Part shown: positions 18,961-27,646 of the stretch, one piece after another
How positions within the stretch are numbered: position 1 is the stretch's first letter
How the letters are laid out: every line of letters begins with the position of its first letter
Origin: Candidatus Nitrospira nitrosa
GTDB lineage: Bacteria; Nitrospirota; Nitrospiria; Nitrospirales; Nitrospiraceae
DNA: 64,000 nucleotides
Reading direction: 5' to 3'
Assembly (NCBI RefSeq): GCF_001458735.1
Contig: NZ_CZQA01000013.1
Span: forward strand, 116,697 to 180,696
The notes under the pieces: model-generated
What the model was told of the DNA's origin: nothing
Database searches by the model: none
The model's input: the letters and a program-made list of their open reading frames with translations, nothing else
Translations under genes and position numbers: made by a program

Positions 18961-19037
18961 CATCTGCCTCCATCTTCCACCAAGCACTGAGCTTGATATC
19001 TAAATTGTTTTACTTTTTAGCACCTAACTACTAGCCA

Positions 19038-19053
19038 AGCAGTATTCATACCA
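19038..19053 (-). promoter_or_regulatory. candidate sigma-54 (-24/-12) promoter for the PEP-CTERM gene
   Basis: On the minus strand TGGTATGAATACTGCT keeps the essential GG and TGC of the -24/-12 consensus at the right 12-base distance. Predicted transcription start is near 19027, about 65 bases before the ATG at 18960. Upstream lie the inverted repeats CTTGTAA (19114-19120)/TTACAAG (19134-19140) and TACAATTGTA (19199-19208), candidate sites for an enhancer-binding activator. RpoN control of PEP-CTERM genes is known in other bacteria (PrsK/PrsR); application here is inference. Confidence 0.35.
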
Positions 19054-19262
19054 TAAAATAGATTCTCAGATTACCCATAAAATAAATACGTATTATTTAA
19101 CAGAGCTAAGCACTTGTAAAATGTCTTTACACTTACAAGCAACCCGACTCACTTTTACCAAGCTAACTATTCAATTATTCATAGAAAGCGATTGCTCGTA
19201 CAATTGTAAATATTTTATACACGTGTTAATTCAAATTGCGGTTGGATTTTGGCTCTACAAGG

Positions 19263-19297
19263 TGAATCTTATTGGATTCTGAATCCAATAAGATTCA
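19263..19297. repeat. perfect 35-bp palindrome
   Basis: TGAATCTTATTGGATTC, one central base, then GAATCCAATAAGATTCA: a flawless 17-bp inverted repeat with a one-base centre. It lies 20 bp outside the proposed end of the IS3 remnant in otherwise gene-free DNA. It could be a MITE, a protein-binding site or a cruciform; as RNA it would form a long hairpin. Confidence 0.7.
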
Positions 19298-19317
19298 GTG
19301 CGGAGCGTGAGCCCCCC

Positions 19318-19797
19318 TGTAGGGCTCCCCTGAAACCACACGATCTCGATTATTTTTGGGGCGCGGCATTGGATTGGGCTTCGATACCCCAGCGCCTGAT
19401 ATGGACGTTCCTAGTTGTACCAGTGCATCCACGCTTGCATGACGCGTCGAGCATCAACCGTCTGGAACGTGTGTTGCTAGACACGCTCTTTTTTGAGGCT
19501 ACGAAAGAAGCGGTCGATGATCCCGTTCTACTCCGGCGTGGGCTGTGTGATGAACTCCTGCTGCAACCGATAGTCCCGACAGGCGTGAGTCTCTGGCTGT
19601 TGCTGCTCCAGCCGCCAGCAGTGCAGTAGATGGTCGGCAACACCCAAGTCTCAGGCTACCTGGGCAATAGGCTGTGCCGAGTTGCATATGAATTGCACGG
19701 CTTCTGCTTTAAACCCTTCCGTGTACCGTCGTCTGGTCCTGGTGCTCATGCGGTCCTCCGATTGCATCATTCTCATCTTTGGTGGGGTGTCTGTACA
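19318..19797 (-). mobile_element. internally deleted, decayed IS3-family element
   Basis: The left end on the minus strand is TGTACAGACACCCC (ending at 19797). The other end, TGTAGGGCTCCCC at 19318, is an imperfect inverted copy. Inside are the start of an orfA and the C-terminal part of an orfB transposase, but only 480 bp remain where a full element would be about 1.2 kb. It is clearly immobile on its own. No target duplication could be identified. Confidence 0.65.
19346..19749 (-). pseudogene. IS3-family transposase remnants (orfA start, orfB C-terminus)
   Basis: From ATG 19749 the frame reads STRTRRRYTEGFKAEAVQ with a stop after 32 codons, an orfA N-terminus with its helix-turn-helix beginning. 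Further on, the minus strand reads EFITQPTPE, stop, NGIIDRFFRSLKKERV, stop, QHTFQTVDARRVMQAW, HWYN, stop, ERPYQALGYRSP: the classic IS3 orfB C-terminus, interrupted by three in-frame TAG codons. The DDE core between them is deleted. Confidence 0.85.
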
Positions 19798-19853
19798 ATC
19801 GGGGCCAGCTCAACTTGCATACTGTAAAATTAATTTACAGATACAGGTTCTGC

Positions 19854-21392
19854 TCATGAGGCTTCCGCAGTATTACCCGGTCGGATTCCTGCTTTGGTTT
19901 TTAGCGTCCGCCGCAGCTCCACCATCGCCAGCGTGTCTCGTGCGCAATACCGTAGCAAGGCTTCTCGGATGGTCTCCCGTTCCACCCAATCGGTTTCGAC
20001 GAAGACCATACGATAATACTCAGCCGCTGCATGCCCGCCTTCTTGAATCGCCAGATCACCATACCCAAGCGACGGCACCACCGCCGGCAATACTGATTTG
20101 ATCGAGTACGATCCGTTAAAGGCGGGATGGTAATAATGCTCTTTGATCACGGGCAGCAGATCCCACAGCCGTTTCCCAATCTCTCGAAAGGCGGATCTAA
20201 ATTCAGGAAACATGTCCGCCAGTTGGCGAATGAGCCCTGCTTCGTATGCGGAGTACACCAAGATACTGCCGGACTCGCCGAGGGACTCGATCAATGCCTC
20301 AGCCCAACGCCTGCGTGGCTCAGACGCCTCGTTGTGGAGAAACTCCTGATGCACGACCTCACCGGATTCAAGTTCAATGTGATTAGACCATTGCACCGGA
20401 AGGGCCTGATAGGGCCTGGTGGAGGGAAACCGTGGGACGGCCAACATCACTGTTTCCGCATCGAGATGGTGGATGGGGTACCGGAGAGAATGAAGGAGTG
20501 AACCCAATTCCGATGAAACCCATTCTACGTTGTTCTTGACCTTCTGCTGTGCATCCGACAGTCGGACTCCCTCCGGAATCTCGTCGATCGTCGTAACCCC
20601 CTGCCGGACCAGCTGACTGACCATCTCTTTCTTCCCCGGCAAGTGATAGATCCAGCGTGGCGGCTTGTCCTTGGTACAATGGGCCCAGAAGGGACATTCA
20701 TAGGGACTGTGGCAATGCTGATCCGGCTCGATCGGTGGAGCTTGTACCCCCAACAACATGGACTTCATGGCAGCCAATCGTTCCAGCACTAACATTCGTC
20801 TGGCCGTCAGTGCTTCTGAAACATGTTCGACTGAAAAGAGTGCCCGTAGATCAACCACACCCCCATCGTAGCGGTAGCCTGTATTGATGTGCATCAGGCA
20901 GGTCGCTTCCAGGTTTACTCCGGAACCTTGGACGATAAAGCTCTGGATCGCCAAATCATCGAGATGGATATCTTTCACTCTTGTCGAGGACTTCACTTCG
21001 ATCAAACGCCAGGAAGGGGATTCCCCCGAACCAGTCTGGACACGCTCCAAAATATCGACACGGACAAGCACCCCGTCGTGCTCAAACGCTCCCTCGAAGA
21101 TGGAGGGAACCGTGGGATCTTGAAGCAACCCTGCCGTCTCCACGACCGCCGCCTCTCGCTGACGAAAGCCGGCCTTCACTAGGACACCGCCGGGGAAACG
21201 CTGCTGCGCAAGAACCCCGATCTCGGTGCCCATACCCAAAATCGCCCGCGTCGATGCATCCGGCGGTGTTGCCAGAGCAGGCTGGTGAATTTCCAGATAG
21301 AGTCGTTTGTGACATTGCAGTCCGGAGAGAAACTTGGATTTTGAAAGCCGGGGCGGTACGGCGGTAGGAAAGAGCTCGTTAGGAGTTTCCAC
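19854..21392 (-). CDS. DUF2779 protein: PD-(D/E)XK-like nuclease with Fe-S cysteines
   Basis: 512 residues. The N-terminal half is Cas4/RecB-like: LSKSKFLSGLQCHKRLYLE carries a first cysteine, SIFEGAFEHDGVLVRVDILE and WRLIEVKSS are the nuclease motifs (the D and ExK), and HCHSPYECPFWAHC holds the other cysteines of a likely 4Fe-4S cluster. The C-terminal DUF2779 region contains HHLDAETVMLAVPRF, with a D-x-E as in DnaQ-like exonucleases, and the LLRYCARDTLAMV motif. It is not near cas genes. The family is probably involved in DNA repair or foreign-DNA processing, but no function is established. Confidence 0.82.
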   Translation of the reverse strand: METPNELFPTAVPPRLSKSKFLSGLQCHKRLYLEIHQPALATPPDASTRAILGMGTEIGVLAQQRFPGGVLVKAGFRQREAAVVETAGLLQDPTVPSIFEGAFEHDGVLVRVDILERVQTGSGESPSWRLIEVKSSTRVKDIHLDDLAIQSFIVQGSGVNLEATCLMHINTGYRYDGGVVDLRALFSVEHVSEALTARRMLVLERLAAMKSMLLGVQAPPIEPDQHCHSPYECPFWAHCTKDKPPRWIYHLPGKKEMVSQLVRQGVTTIDEIPEGVRLSDAQQKVKNNVEWVSSELGSLLHSLRYPIHHLDAETVMLAVPRFPSTRPYQALPVQWSNHIELESGEVVHQEFLHNEASEPRRRWAEALIESLGESGSILVYSAYEAGLIRQLADMFPEFRSAFREIGKRLWDLLPVIKEHYYHPAFNGSYSIKSVLPAVVPSLGYGDLAIQEGGHAAAEYYRMVFVETDWVERETIREALLRYCARDTLAMVELRRTLKTKAGIRPGNTAEAS

Positions 21393-21468
21393 TCTCAGTT
21401 TCCTATGTGTGGTGTGATCGCTGAATTCTCACATGGTCAACGAAGAATCTCTGCTAGGATAGCGCCCC

Positions 21469-22794
21469 ATGGGCAACGGTGTCACCCAAATCAGACGGTC
21501 CGTGATGGTTCTTGCACTCCCCGTCACCGTCACCACGCTCTTACAGCGGGCTGAAGGCATTGTCGCCGTCTTTTTGGTCGGCGGATTGGGCGCCACGTCA
21601 ATTGCCGCCGTGGGGCTCGGCCAACTGTTGGCCTTTGTGGCTGCAACACTGATGTCGGGAGTGTCCGTCGGGACAAACGTCGTCGTGGCCCAGCTCTGGG
21701 GCGCAAGGCGGCGGCACGATGCCGGAGAGGCCGCTCGACATTTCCTCTGGCTGGCGATCGGCGCGTCACTCGTCTTGGCTGGAATCGGCATGGCCGGTAA
21801 TCGGTTTGTGATGGAAGCGTTAGGCGCAGAACAGTCGGTTATTGAGCTGGCCCTTCCCTATTCCACTCTCATCTTCCTCGTCTTTCCTTGTACGGTCCTC
21901 ATTCAAGTGTTGGCGTCCGTGCTTCAGGCTTCTGGCGATACCAAAACACCCATGTACGGGTTGATCGGGGTCAACCTCCTACACGTCGTCCTGGCCTACC
22001 CGCTCATCTATGGACTGGGAGGATTTCCGGCACTCGGTCTCAAGGGCGCTGCGATTGCTGCCGGTGTGGCCGAAGCAGCTGGAGGCCTCTATCTCCTGCT
22101 CCGCTGCCGTCCGATCTTTAAAGAGTCCTCCACCTTGCGTCTCGACCTGATTCGATCGATCTGGAACGTCGGGGCATCAGTTTCCGGCGAGCGGATCGTT
22201 CAGCAGGCCGGCATTTTCGTCTATACCAAACTGGTACTGCTCTACGGCACCGTGGCCTATGCTGCGCACCAGGTCGGCTTATCCATCGAATCGTTATCAT
22301 TCCTGCCCGGTTATGGGTTGGCCATCGCCGCCGCCACGATGGTGGGGCAGAGTATCGGAGCGGGCAAGTATACAAGGGCGAAGTTGGAGAATTGGGAGGC
22401 GAACCGGATAGCCATTGCCATCATGACCTGCATGGGGTTCATCTTTTTCTTTTTCCCCTACGCCTTGCTCCATGCCTTTACCACCGATGAGGCTGTAATC
22501 GAACTGGGAATCATGTTTCTCAAGATCGTCGCCTTATTACAGATTCCCCTGGCCCTGACCATGGTGCTCGCCGGATCGTTGCGCGGCGCCGGCGACACAC
22601 GCTTCATCATGGGCGCCACGATGATCGGCATGTGGGGCGTGCGCGTGCCGTTGGCCCTCATCGCCGCTCTCTGGATGCGGCAATCCGTCTTGTTGATCTG
22701 GGCGGCGATGATCGCCGACTGGACCATACGGATGGGGCTGCTCCTCTGGCGGTATCAGTCCGAACGGTGGAGACAGATACAAGTGATTCGATAA
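21469..22794 (+). CDS. MATE family efflux transporter
   Basis: 441 residues with twelve likely membrane spans. The two homologous halves are visible: LALPVTVTTLLQRAEGIVAV with VGGLGATSIAAVGLGQLLAF early, and SIWNVGASVSGERIVQQAG after the middle. Conserved MATE segments include VLQASGDTKTPMYG and its counterpart SLRGAGDTRFIMGATM. It would export cationic or toxic compounds using H+ or Na+. It is divergent from the DUF2779 gene. Its last 28 codons have a degenerate second copy at 28149-28243. Confidence 0.92.
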   Translation: MGNGVTQIRRSVMVLALPVTVTTLLQRAEGIVAVFLVGGLGATSIAAVGLGQLLAFVAATLMSGVSVGTNVVVAQLWGARRRHDAGEAARHFLWLAIGASLVLAGIGMAGNRFVMEALGAEQSVIELALPYSTLIFLVFPCTVLIQVLASVLQASGDTKTPMYGLIGVNLLHVVLAYPLIYGLGGFPALGLKGAAIAAGVAEAAGGLYLLLRCRPIFKESSTLRLDLIRSIWNVGASVSGERIVQQAGIFVYTKLVLLYGTVAYAAHQVGLSIESLSFLPGYGLAIAAATMVGQSIGAGKYTRAKLENWEANRIAIAIMTCMGFIFFFFPYALLHAFTTDEAVIELGIMFLKIVALLQIPLALTMVLAGSLRGAGDTRFIMGATMIGMWGVRVPLALIAALWMRQSVLLIWAAMIADWTIRMGLLLWRYQSERWRQIQVIR

Positions 22795-22828
22795 GATGAA
22801 GATCAGGATCGAATTGAACAGCTGCAGC

Positions 22829-24193
22829 TCAAAGCCCCATCTCCATTCCAATCACGAGCCTATCGTTCCGATCAAATTGTCCAAACAAGCCTTTGCGATC
22901 GCCGTAAAATAGATCAAACCCTGTCCAAATTTTTAAATTATCCCGCAACTCATAACTGACTTTCGGTCGGACAAGTCCATCTCCTTGGTTTACGCTTTGC
23001 AACCAGATCACTTCAGTTTCTAACGTTTCATTCAAAAAATGTCGTCTCAGTAATACGGTGGTCATGGTATCTAATGGGTCTCGTACCATCCCCTCGCCTG
23101 GATGGAGCAACCAACTTTGAAAGAGCTGGACGCTCAGCATCGTATCTTCGATGCCTGACCAATCCAGCCCGAAGACATAGGCAATCTCACCGCTCTTGAT
23201 CACACCATCACCGTCCCGTCGATTCGTGGTCAACACGAATTGATCGGTATTATAAATGGCTTCGCCCCGTACGGTCAGATTGCCAAACGCATTACTAAAG
23301 GACCCTCCGATGAGATGGTTGCGTTCATAACGAGGGTTTACTGTCACCGTGGCGCCACTTGGAGTTAACAACACGGATTGAAAGAGTACAGGGAAATCCG
23401 CAAAGTGGTAGAGATAGTTGACCGTCAGGTCCCAGCCATGCCAAAACTTTGAAAACCGCATGCCAACGTCGGAATCCATCATGATATTGTTGGGACGTTC
23501 AAGCGGCCGAAGATTCACCATAACACCAGGAGGCGCTTGGGGAACGATCAGCGGTGAGCTAAAGGCAAACGTAGCATCCGCTTGAGGCAGCCGATGATAG
23601 GTGCGATCCGGGATCCAGAGCAATTGCAAGTTTCCGCCTCCAACAGGCACTTCGGCATTCACGGTCCACAGCGGAATACGAGAATCGTCAAAGTTATCGA
23701 GAATGAATTCCCTGAAGTTTTGTGGATTGACGACGTCGAGCAATTTCAGCCCATCGGCCTTCCCCCAGACGACCTGCTGTTTGCCGAGCGTAAGATGCAT
23801 CCCCCAGAGTCGCGTTCTCAGGTAGAACTCGCGCAATTCCACGTCGGTTCGGTCGCCTAGTTGTAGGCGTCGGGAGTTAGGCGAAACCTCCCCTTGGCTC
23901 AGGCGACCAGGTTCCAGATGGTCGAATCCTTCCGTGTACAGCCGAGCGATCCCGGTGATACGGGTATCTTCGCTCCATCGATATTCCCACTGCGGCTCAA
24001 GCAGCATCTCCAGTTTATCGGCACGATCTCGTGCCATCCCATAGGCCGCTTCAGATTCAAGCACCGCACTGAACCGATGATTGCTTAACTGACTCGATTG
24101 CGTATCGTCTGCCGTGCTCTCGGCCATGGCGCTGGCAGCGATGAGCCACCCCGCCAGCGCCAGAATTCCACACGTCGTATATGAACGTGCCAT
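22829..24193 (-). CDS. DUF1302-like outer-membrane protein
   Basis: 454 residues with a signal peptide (ILALAGWLIAASAMA) and a beta-barrel-like alternation, ending in a terminal aromatic-poor strand (RLVIGMEMGL). Segments such as RTRLWGMHLTLGKQQVVWGK, ADGLKLLDVVNPQNFREF and FDDSRIPLWTVNAEVPVGGG are typical of the DUF1302 family. It is last in an operon RND/MMPL - LolA-like - DUF1302, with 6 bp to its neighbour. In such cassettes it is presumed to be the outer-membrane component; the cargo is unknown. Confidence 0.82.
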   Translation of the reverse strand: MARSYTTCGILALAGWLIAASAMAESTADDTQSSQLSNHRFSAVLESEAAYGMARDRADKLEMLLEPQWEYRWSEDTRITGIARLYTEGFDHLEPGRLSQGEVSPNSRRLQLGDRTDVELREFYLRTRLWGMHLTLGKQQVVWGKADGLKLLDVVNPQNFREFILDNFDDSRIPLWTVNAEVPVGGGNLQLLWIPDRTYHRLPQADATFAFSSPLIVPQAPPGVMVNLRPLERPNNIMMDSDVGMRFSKFWHGWDLTVNYLYHFADFPVLFQSVLLTPSGATVTVNPRYERNHLIGGSFSNAFGNLTVRGEAIYNTDQFVLTTNRRDGDGVIKSGEIAYVFGLDWSGIEDTMLSVQLFQSWLLHPGEGMVRDPLDTMTTVLLRRHFLNETLETEVIWLQSVNQGDGLVRPKVSYELRDNLKIWTGFDLFYGDRKGLFGQFDRNDRLVIGMEMGL

Positions 24194-24199
24194 AGGTCC

Positions 24200-25012
24200 T
24201 TAATATCCGCGTCGCAAGGCTTCTTCCGTGAACATTTCATCCTTGACATTTTGCCCATAGTTCACATCTTTGAAGGTAAACACCGTCTTGTGGCCGGTCT
24301 TGTGGTTTTCTAGAGCTAGTTGATGGGCTGTCCAGATATCCTGGATCAATGTGATCTCCCTGACCTGGAGGGTCTTCAACGGATTACCCGCCACATCCCA
24401 GTACTTGGCTTGACGGACCATCCAGATTCCGGCATCAATCCAGGACTGCACTTTGCTATAGCCCAATTCCTGGGCCGTTTTGTCATTCACAGGAATCTCC
24501 TCGACGAGAAGGCACCGATGCCCATCGATGGTCTCCTCGCCGAGAGTTTTCCACGAGTAATCTTCAATCCCAACTTTGGTCTCCTTGCGAATGTCTTCAT
24601 ACGTAAAGTCCGTCCCGAGGAAGTAGTCCCCTCGATCGGACGCGGAAATACGGCGCACTTTTCTGGCTGCGGGCAAGTACAACCATTGATCATCGTCTCG
24701 ATCGGCTTCCGGGTAATCGTAGGTCAAAAATGCCGTATCTTTAATATTTGAAGGACTCAAATAGAAAATGATCGTTCGTTTCTCTTTTCCAAAATACTTT
24801 CGGAGGCTCTTCGTTTCCCGCACTCGTTCGGTGCCGCTGCGGTCCGTCATTGCCATCGTAATAAAACGTGAGACGACCTCACCTTCGTTACGCGCATTAA
24901 TGCGTCGAGCGACTTCTTCGCCGGCCAGTAAGGATTCCGCGGCAACATCGCCTGCGGACATGGAAATCAAGAAAAAGAGCCCAATAAAGAAGTTCTGCAT
25001 GTGTGATCGCAT
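24200..25012 (-). CDS. LolA-like outer-membrane lipoprotein-sorting protein
   Basis: 270 residues with a signal peptide (FFIGLFFLISMSAGDVAA). The fold is that of the LolA/LolB-like superfamily: GEVVSRFITMAMTDRSGTER, TIIFYLSPSNIKDTAFLTYD, the DDQWLYLPAARKVRRISASD signature, and GDYFLGTDFTYEDI. Proteins of this family accompany MMPL/RND exporters and are thought to shuttle a hydrophobic cargo across the periplasm. It lies between the RND gene (5 bp) and the DUF1302 gene (6 bp). Confidence 0.88.
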   Translation of the reverse strand: MRSHMQNFFIGLFFLISMSAGDVAAESLLAGEEVARRINARNEGEVVSRFITMAMTDRSGTERVRETKSLRKYFGKEKRTIIFYLSPSNIKDTAFLTYDYPEADRDDDQWLYLPAARKVRRISASDRGDYFLGTDFTYEDIRKETKVGIEDYSWKTLGEETIDGHRCLLVEEIPVNDKTAQELGYSKVQSWIDAGIWMVRQAKYWDVAGNPLKTLQVREITLIQDIWTAHQLALENHKTGHKTVFTFKDVNYGQNVKDEMFTEEALRRGY

Positions 25013-25017
25013 ATGAA

Positions 25018-27426
25018 TTACCTTCCTTCCTTCATGGTAGACACGGATAAGACCGGGTTAAGTTGCACTGCCTGAGCTGTTTCCTGATCGGAGGTCGCAA
25101 ACCCAAGAAAGCGCGGACGAAACATCGTCGCCAGTGCCGGCATAACCGTAATACTGGCGAGAAAGCTCACGGCCATGGCCACCGCCACCAAACTGCCGAA
25201 ACGGATCAGTGGCGGCACCGCACTGATCATGAGGGTGCCGAACCCCAAGCTCATGGCCAGGAAGTTGAAAAACAGCGCCCGCCCTGTAGACGGGAAAAAG
25301 TGCACCATCCGTTCCTCAAACGTGCCGGTACCCGATCGCATGAGCTCACGAATCCGCTGGGTCGTATGCTGACCAAAATCGATCGCCAAACCAGTCGCAA
25401 TGGCCGCAAACATGGAGGTCCCGACAGCAAGCCAAATCCCACCGAATCCCATGATGCCGTACACGAGAAGAACGGAGGCAAACACCGGCACCAGCGTAAA
25501 GAGTCCAGCACCGAGTGAACGAAACAGCCAGGACGCCATGAGCCAGCTAATGACCAAGGCGATCCCTTCACTGACGAAATGGGTGGAGGCGATGGTCTCT
25601 AACCAGTGATGATTGACATTCACTCGTCCGCTCAAATGGCCCACGACCTCATTGTTGTTGAATTGCTTGAGGAGATACTGTTCGACCTGTTCAATTACCG
25701 CCCGGTTGTTCACGTAATGGGACGTTTTGATACTGGCGCGAATATTGGCCCGTCGATATTCGTAATCAATTTCCTGCTGGAAATCCGTCGGATCGGCGGA
25801 GGCGGAGTAGAGCAGAAAGAGTTGCGCCACCAGGTCTCGGTTATCGGGAATGCGATACGCGTCCTTGCGGTTTTCGTTAATCGACCGATTCATCTGCTTC
25901 ACGTAGTCGACCACCGACGTCGTCCCACCCACGCCAGGCAACGTCTCGACAAATCTCTGGAGGGCCTCCATACGGTGAAGTGCATCCGGGTTGAACAGGC
26001 CCTCAGCTGTCGGAGTCTCCACCACAATATCCAGGTAATTGGTCCCGTCCATCACCTGGTTGATCACTTTGTCCGCGCGATAAATGGGTTCATCATGCTG
26101 AAAGTTTTCGATCGTCGCCTCCTCGATGATGAGCCGAAACGCACCGATCATCCCCAATACGGCAACGACGAGTGCCACGCTGAGAATGAACCTTGGTCGA
26201 CGAATCGCAAAGCGGCCCAATGCCGTCACGAATTGAGCATAACGGTCAATCGTCTGGTCGCCTTTGATCGCGGGAGACGGCTTGAATGGCACCAACATCA
26301 ATGCGGCCGGAATAAATACCAGGCCATAACACCAGGCTCCTATAATCCCAATGGACGCAAAGAGACCAAAATACTGCATTGGCGGCATCCCGCCGGAGGC
26401 ATAGAGCGAAATGAAGCCAACCACTGTGGTGAGAATAGTCATCGTCAGAGGCTTCCAGACGTCGCTCATGGTGCGAATAATCATTTCCTGATGTGTGAGA
26501 TGAGGATGAGCACGACCCACTTGATAATAGTGTGTGAGGAGATGGATGGGTTCTGCGACTGCCATCCCAATCAAAATGGAAAGGAGACCGTTGGTAATTA
26601 CATAGAATGGAACGCCGCCCGCGGCCATGGTTCCAAAGGCCGCCGCCGCCGTGCCGAGCACGACCAAATTCGGTAGCAGCATCCCGCGCACCGTCCGAAA
26701 TGCGATGAAGAGGACAATCGTGATGACAATCGCAACAACCGGATTAATTCGCTTCGCATCATGATCAATGTAGTTAAAGAGATAGCCAGAGACTGCCCCT
26801 TCGCCAGCCACATGGAGCTCGACCTCTGGCAGCTGCGGGACCTCTTGGACCAGGCTCATGAAGGCCTGATACGTTGCCTCGTTCTTCATCTCGTCAAGAA
26901 CTTCAGCCGTAACCAAGGTCGCCGTCGCATCACGTGCCACCAGACTGCCCTGGTAGAGCGGAAAATCAGCGATCGCTGCACGAATCGTATCGGCCTGACT
27001 CTGCGTCACGGGCGGCGGCTGGAAGAATTTCTTCACCTGCATGCCGTCATCAGTGCCGACAATATTGTTCTCCGTTGCCAGACTCATCACTCGATCAGGG
27101 TCGACGTTGGGAATGGTTTTGACTCGATCTGTCAGCCACTGCACCAATTGCAACGTGTCGGGATTAAAGACGCCTGTGGCACCACGATTGATAACCGCGA
27201 TCACAAACGGATCCGATAAGCCGAAGACTTGTTTGACTTGATCTCGATAGACGCGGGCGGGGTTATCCTTGGCAATGAAGGAATCAGCTGAGGTATCCAT
27301 GGTCAGCTGCGGGATGAATGCGGCTAGGCTCCCTATTAATATGACTCCCGCTAGAACAAGCGCCTTGGAGTGCGCAGTGACCCACCAGAAAAACTGCTCG
27401 GCTCTGCCATGACCTATCTGACTCAT
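25018..27426 (-). CDS. RND/MMPL family transporter
   Basis: About 802 residues. ATG 27426 is preferred over 27432 because AGGAGG (27435-27440) lies eight bases upstream. Two halves each have a periplasmic domain and a bundle of membrane spans: AHSKALVLAGVILIGSLAAF, the first bundle around VVAIVITIVLFIAFRTVRGM with GMAVAEPIHLLTHYYQVG, and the second with GLAIDFGQHTTQRIRELM. This is the single-polypeptide RND class seen in hydrophobe and lipid exporters (MmpL, HpnN). It is first of a three-gene operon with periplasmic and outer-membrane partners, downstream of a MarR gene and two palindromic sites. Confidence 0.92.
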   Translation of the reverse strand: MSQIGHGRAEQFFWWVTAHSKALVLAGVILIGSLAAFIPQLTMDTSADSFIAKDNPARVYRDQVKQVFGLSDPFVIAVINRGATGVFNPDTLQLVQWLTDRVKTIPNVDPDRVMSLATENNIVGTDDGMQVKKFFQPPPVTQSQADTIRAAIADFPLYQGSLVARDATATLVTAEVLDEMKNEATYQAFMSLVQEVPQLPEVELHVAGEGAVSGYLFNYIDHDAKRINPVVAIVITIVLFIAFRTVRGMLLPNLVVLGTAAAAFGTMAAGGVPFYVITNGLLSILIGMAVAEPIHLLTHYYQVGRAHPHLTHQEMIIRTMSDVWKPLTMTILTTVVGFISLYASGGMPPMQYFGLFASIGIIGAWCYGLVFIPAALMLVPFKPSPAIKGDQTIDRYAQFVTALGRFAIRRPRFILSVALVVAVLGMIGAFRLIIEEATIENFQHDEPIYRADKVINQVMDGTNYLDIVVETPTAEGLFNPDALHRMEALQRFVETLPGVGGTTSVVDYVKQMNRSINENRKDAYRIPDNRDLVAQLFLLYSASADPTDFQQEIDYEYRRANIRASIKTSHYVNNRAVIEQVEQYLLKQFNNNEVVGHLSGRVNVNHHWLETIASTHFVSEGIALVISWLMASWLFRSLGAGLFTLVPVFASVLLVYGIMGFGGIWLAVGTSMFAAIATGLAIDFGQHTTQRIRELMRSGTGTFEERMVHFFPSTGRALFFNFLAMSLGFGTLMISAVPPLIRFGSLVAVAMAVSFLASITVMPALATMFRPRFLGFATSDQETAQAVQLNPVLSVSTMKEGR

Positions 27427-27443
27427 TGCCATTTCCTCCTATG

Positions 27444-27455
27444 GTGCATATACAC
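27444..27455. promoter_or_regulatory. candidate MarR operator next to the RND ribosome site
   Basis: GTGCATATACAC fits the palindrome GTGYA-N2-TRCAC also found at 27595 and 28104. It is 4 bp from the Shine-Dalgarno of the RND gene, so a bound repressor could block transcription from the promoter upstream. Confidence 0.55.
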
Positions 27456-27594
27456 ATATCTAGTCAAAAACATTTGTTAGCGCGTGCTCCAAGAACCTCA
27501 ATTCAATGACTGGGCAGCCTGGGAGATGAAGCTTAAAATGCTTGAGATGCTCTTTATGATCTGCACATCTCACGCGGCAATATAAGCTCAATTA

Positions 27595-27622
27595 GTGTAT
27601 CTGCACTCTTCGTGGCATTATA
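27595..27622 (-). promoter_or_regulatory. candidate promoter -10 and MarR operator for the RND operon
   Basis: On the minus strand a perfect TATAAT lies at 27622-27617, though no good -35 box was found 16-18 bp upstream. The operator-like palindrome GTGTATCTGCAC (27595-27606) begins just after the predicted transcription start, a usual place for repression. It is about 170 bp upstream of the RND start, directly after the MarR gene. Confidence 0.5.
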
Positions 27623-27646
27623 AACCACCCACCTACCGTGCATTCG

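Noticed and set aside
25606..26676. Long open frame (356 codons) on the plus strand inside the RND gene
   Set aside because: It is antisense to a clearly recognisable transporter, has no ribosome site, and its residue composition (many His, Arg, Gln in irregular order) is that of a reverse-complement shadow.
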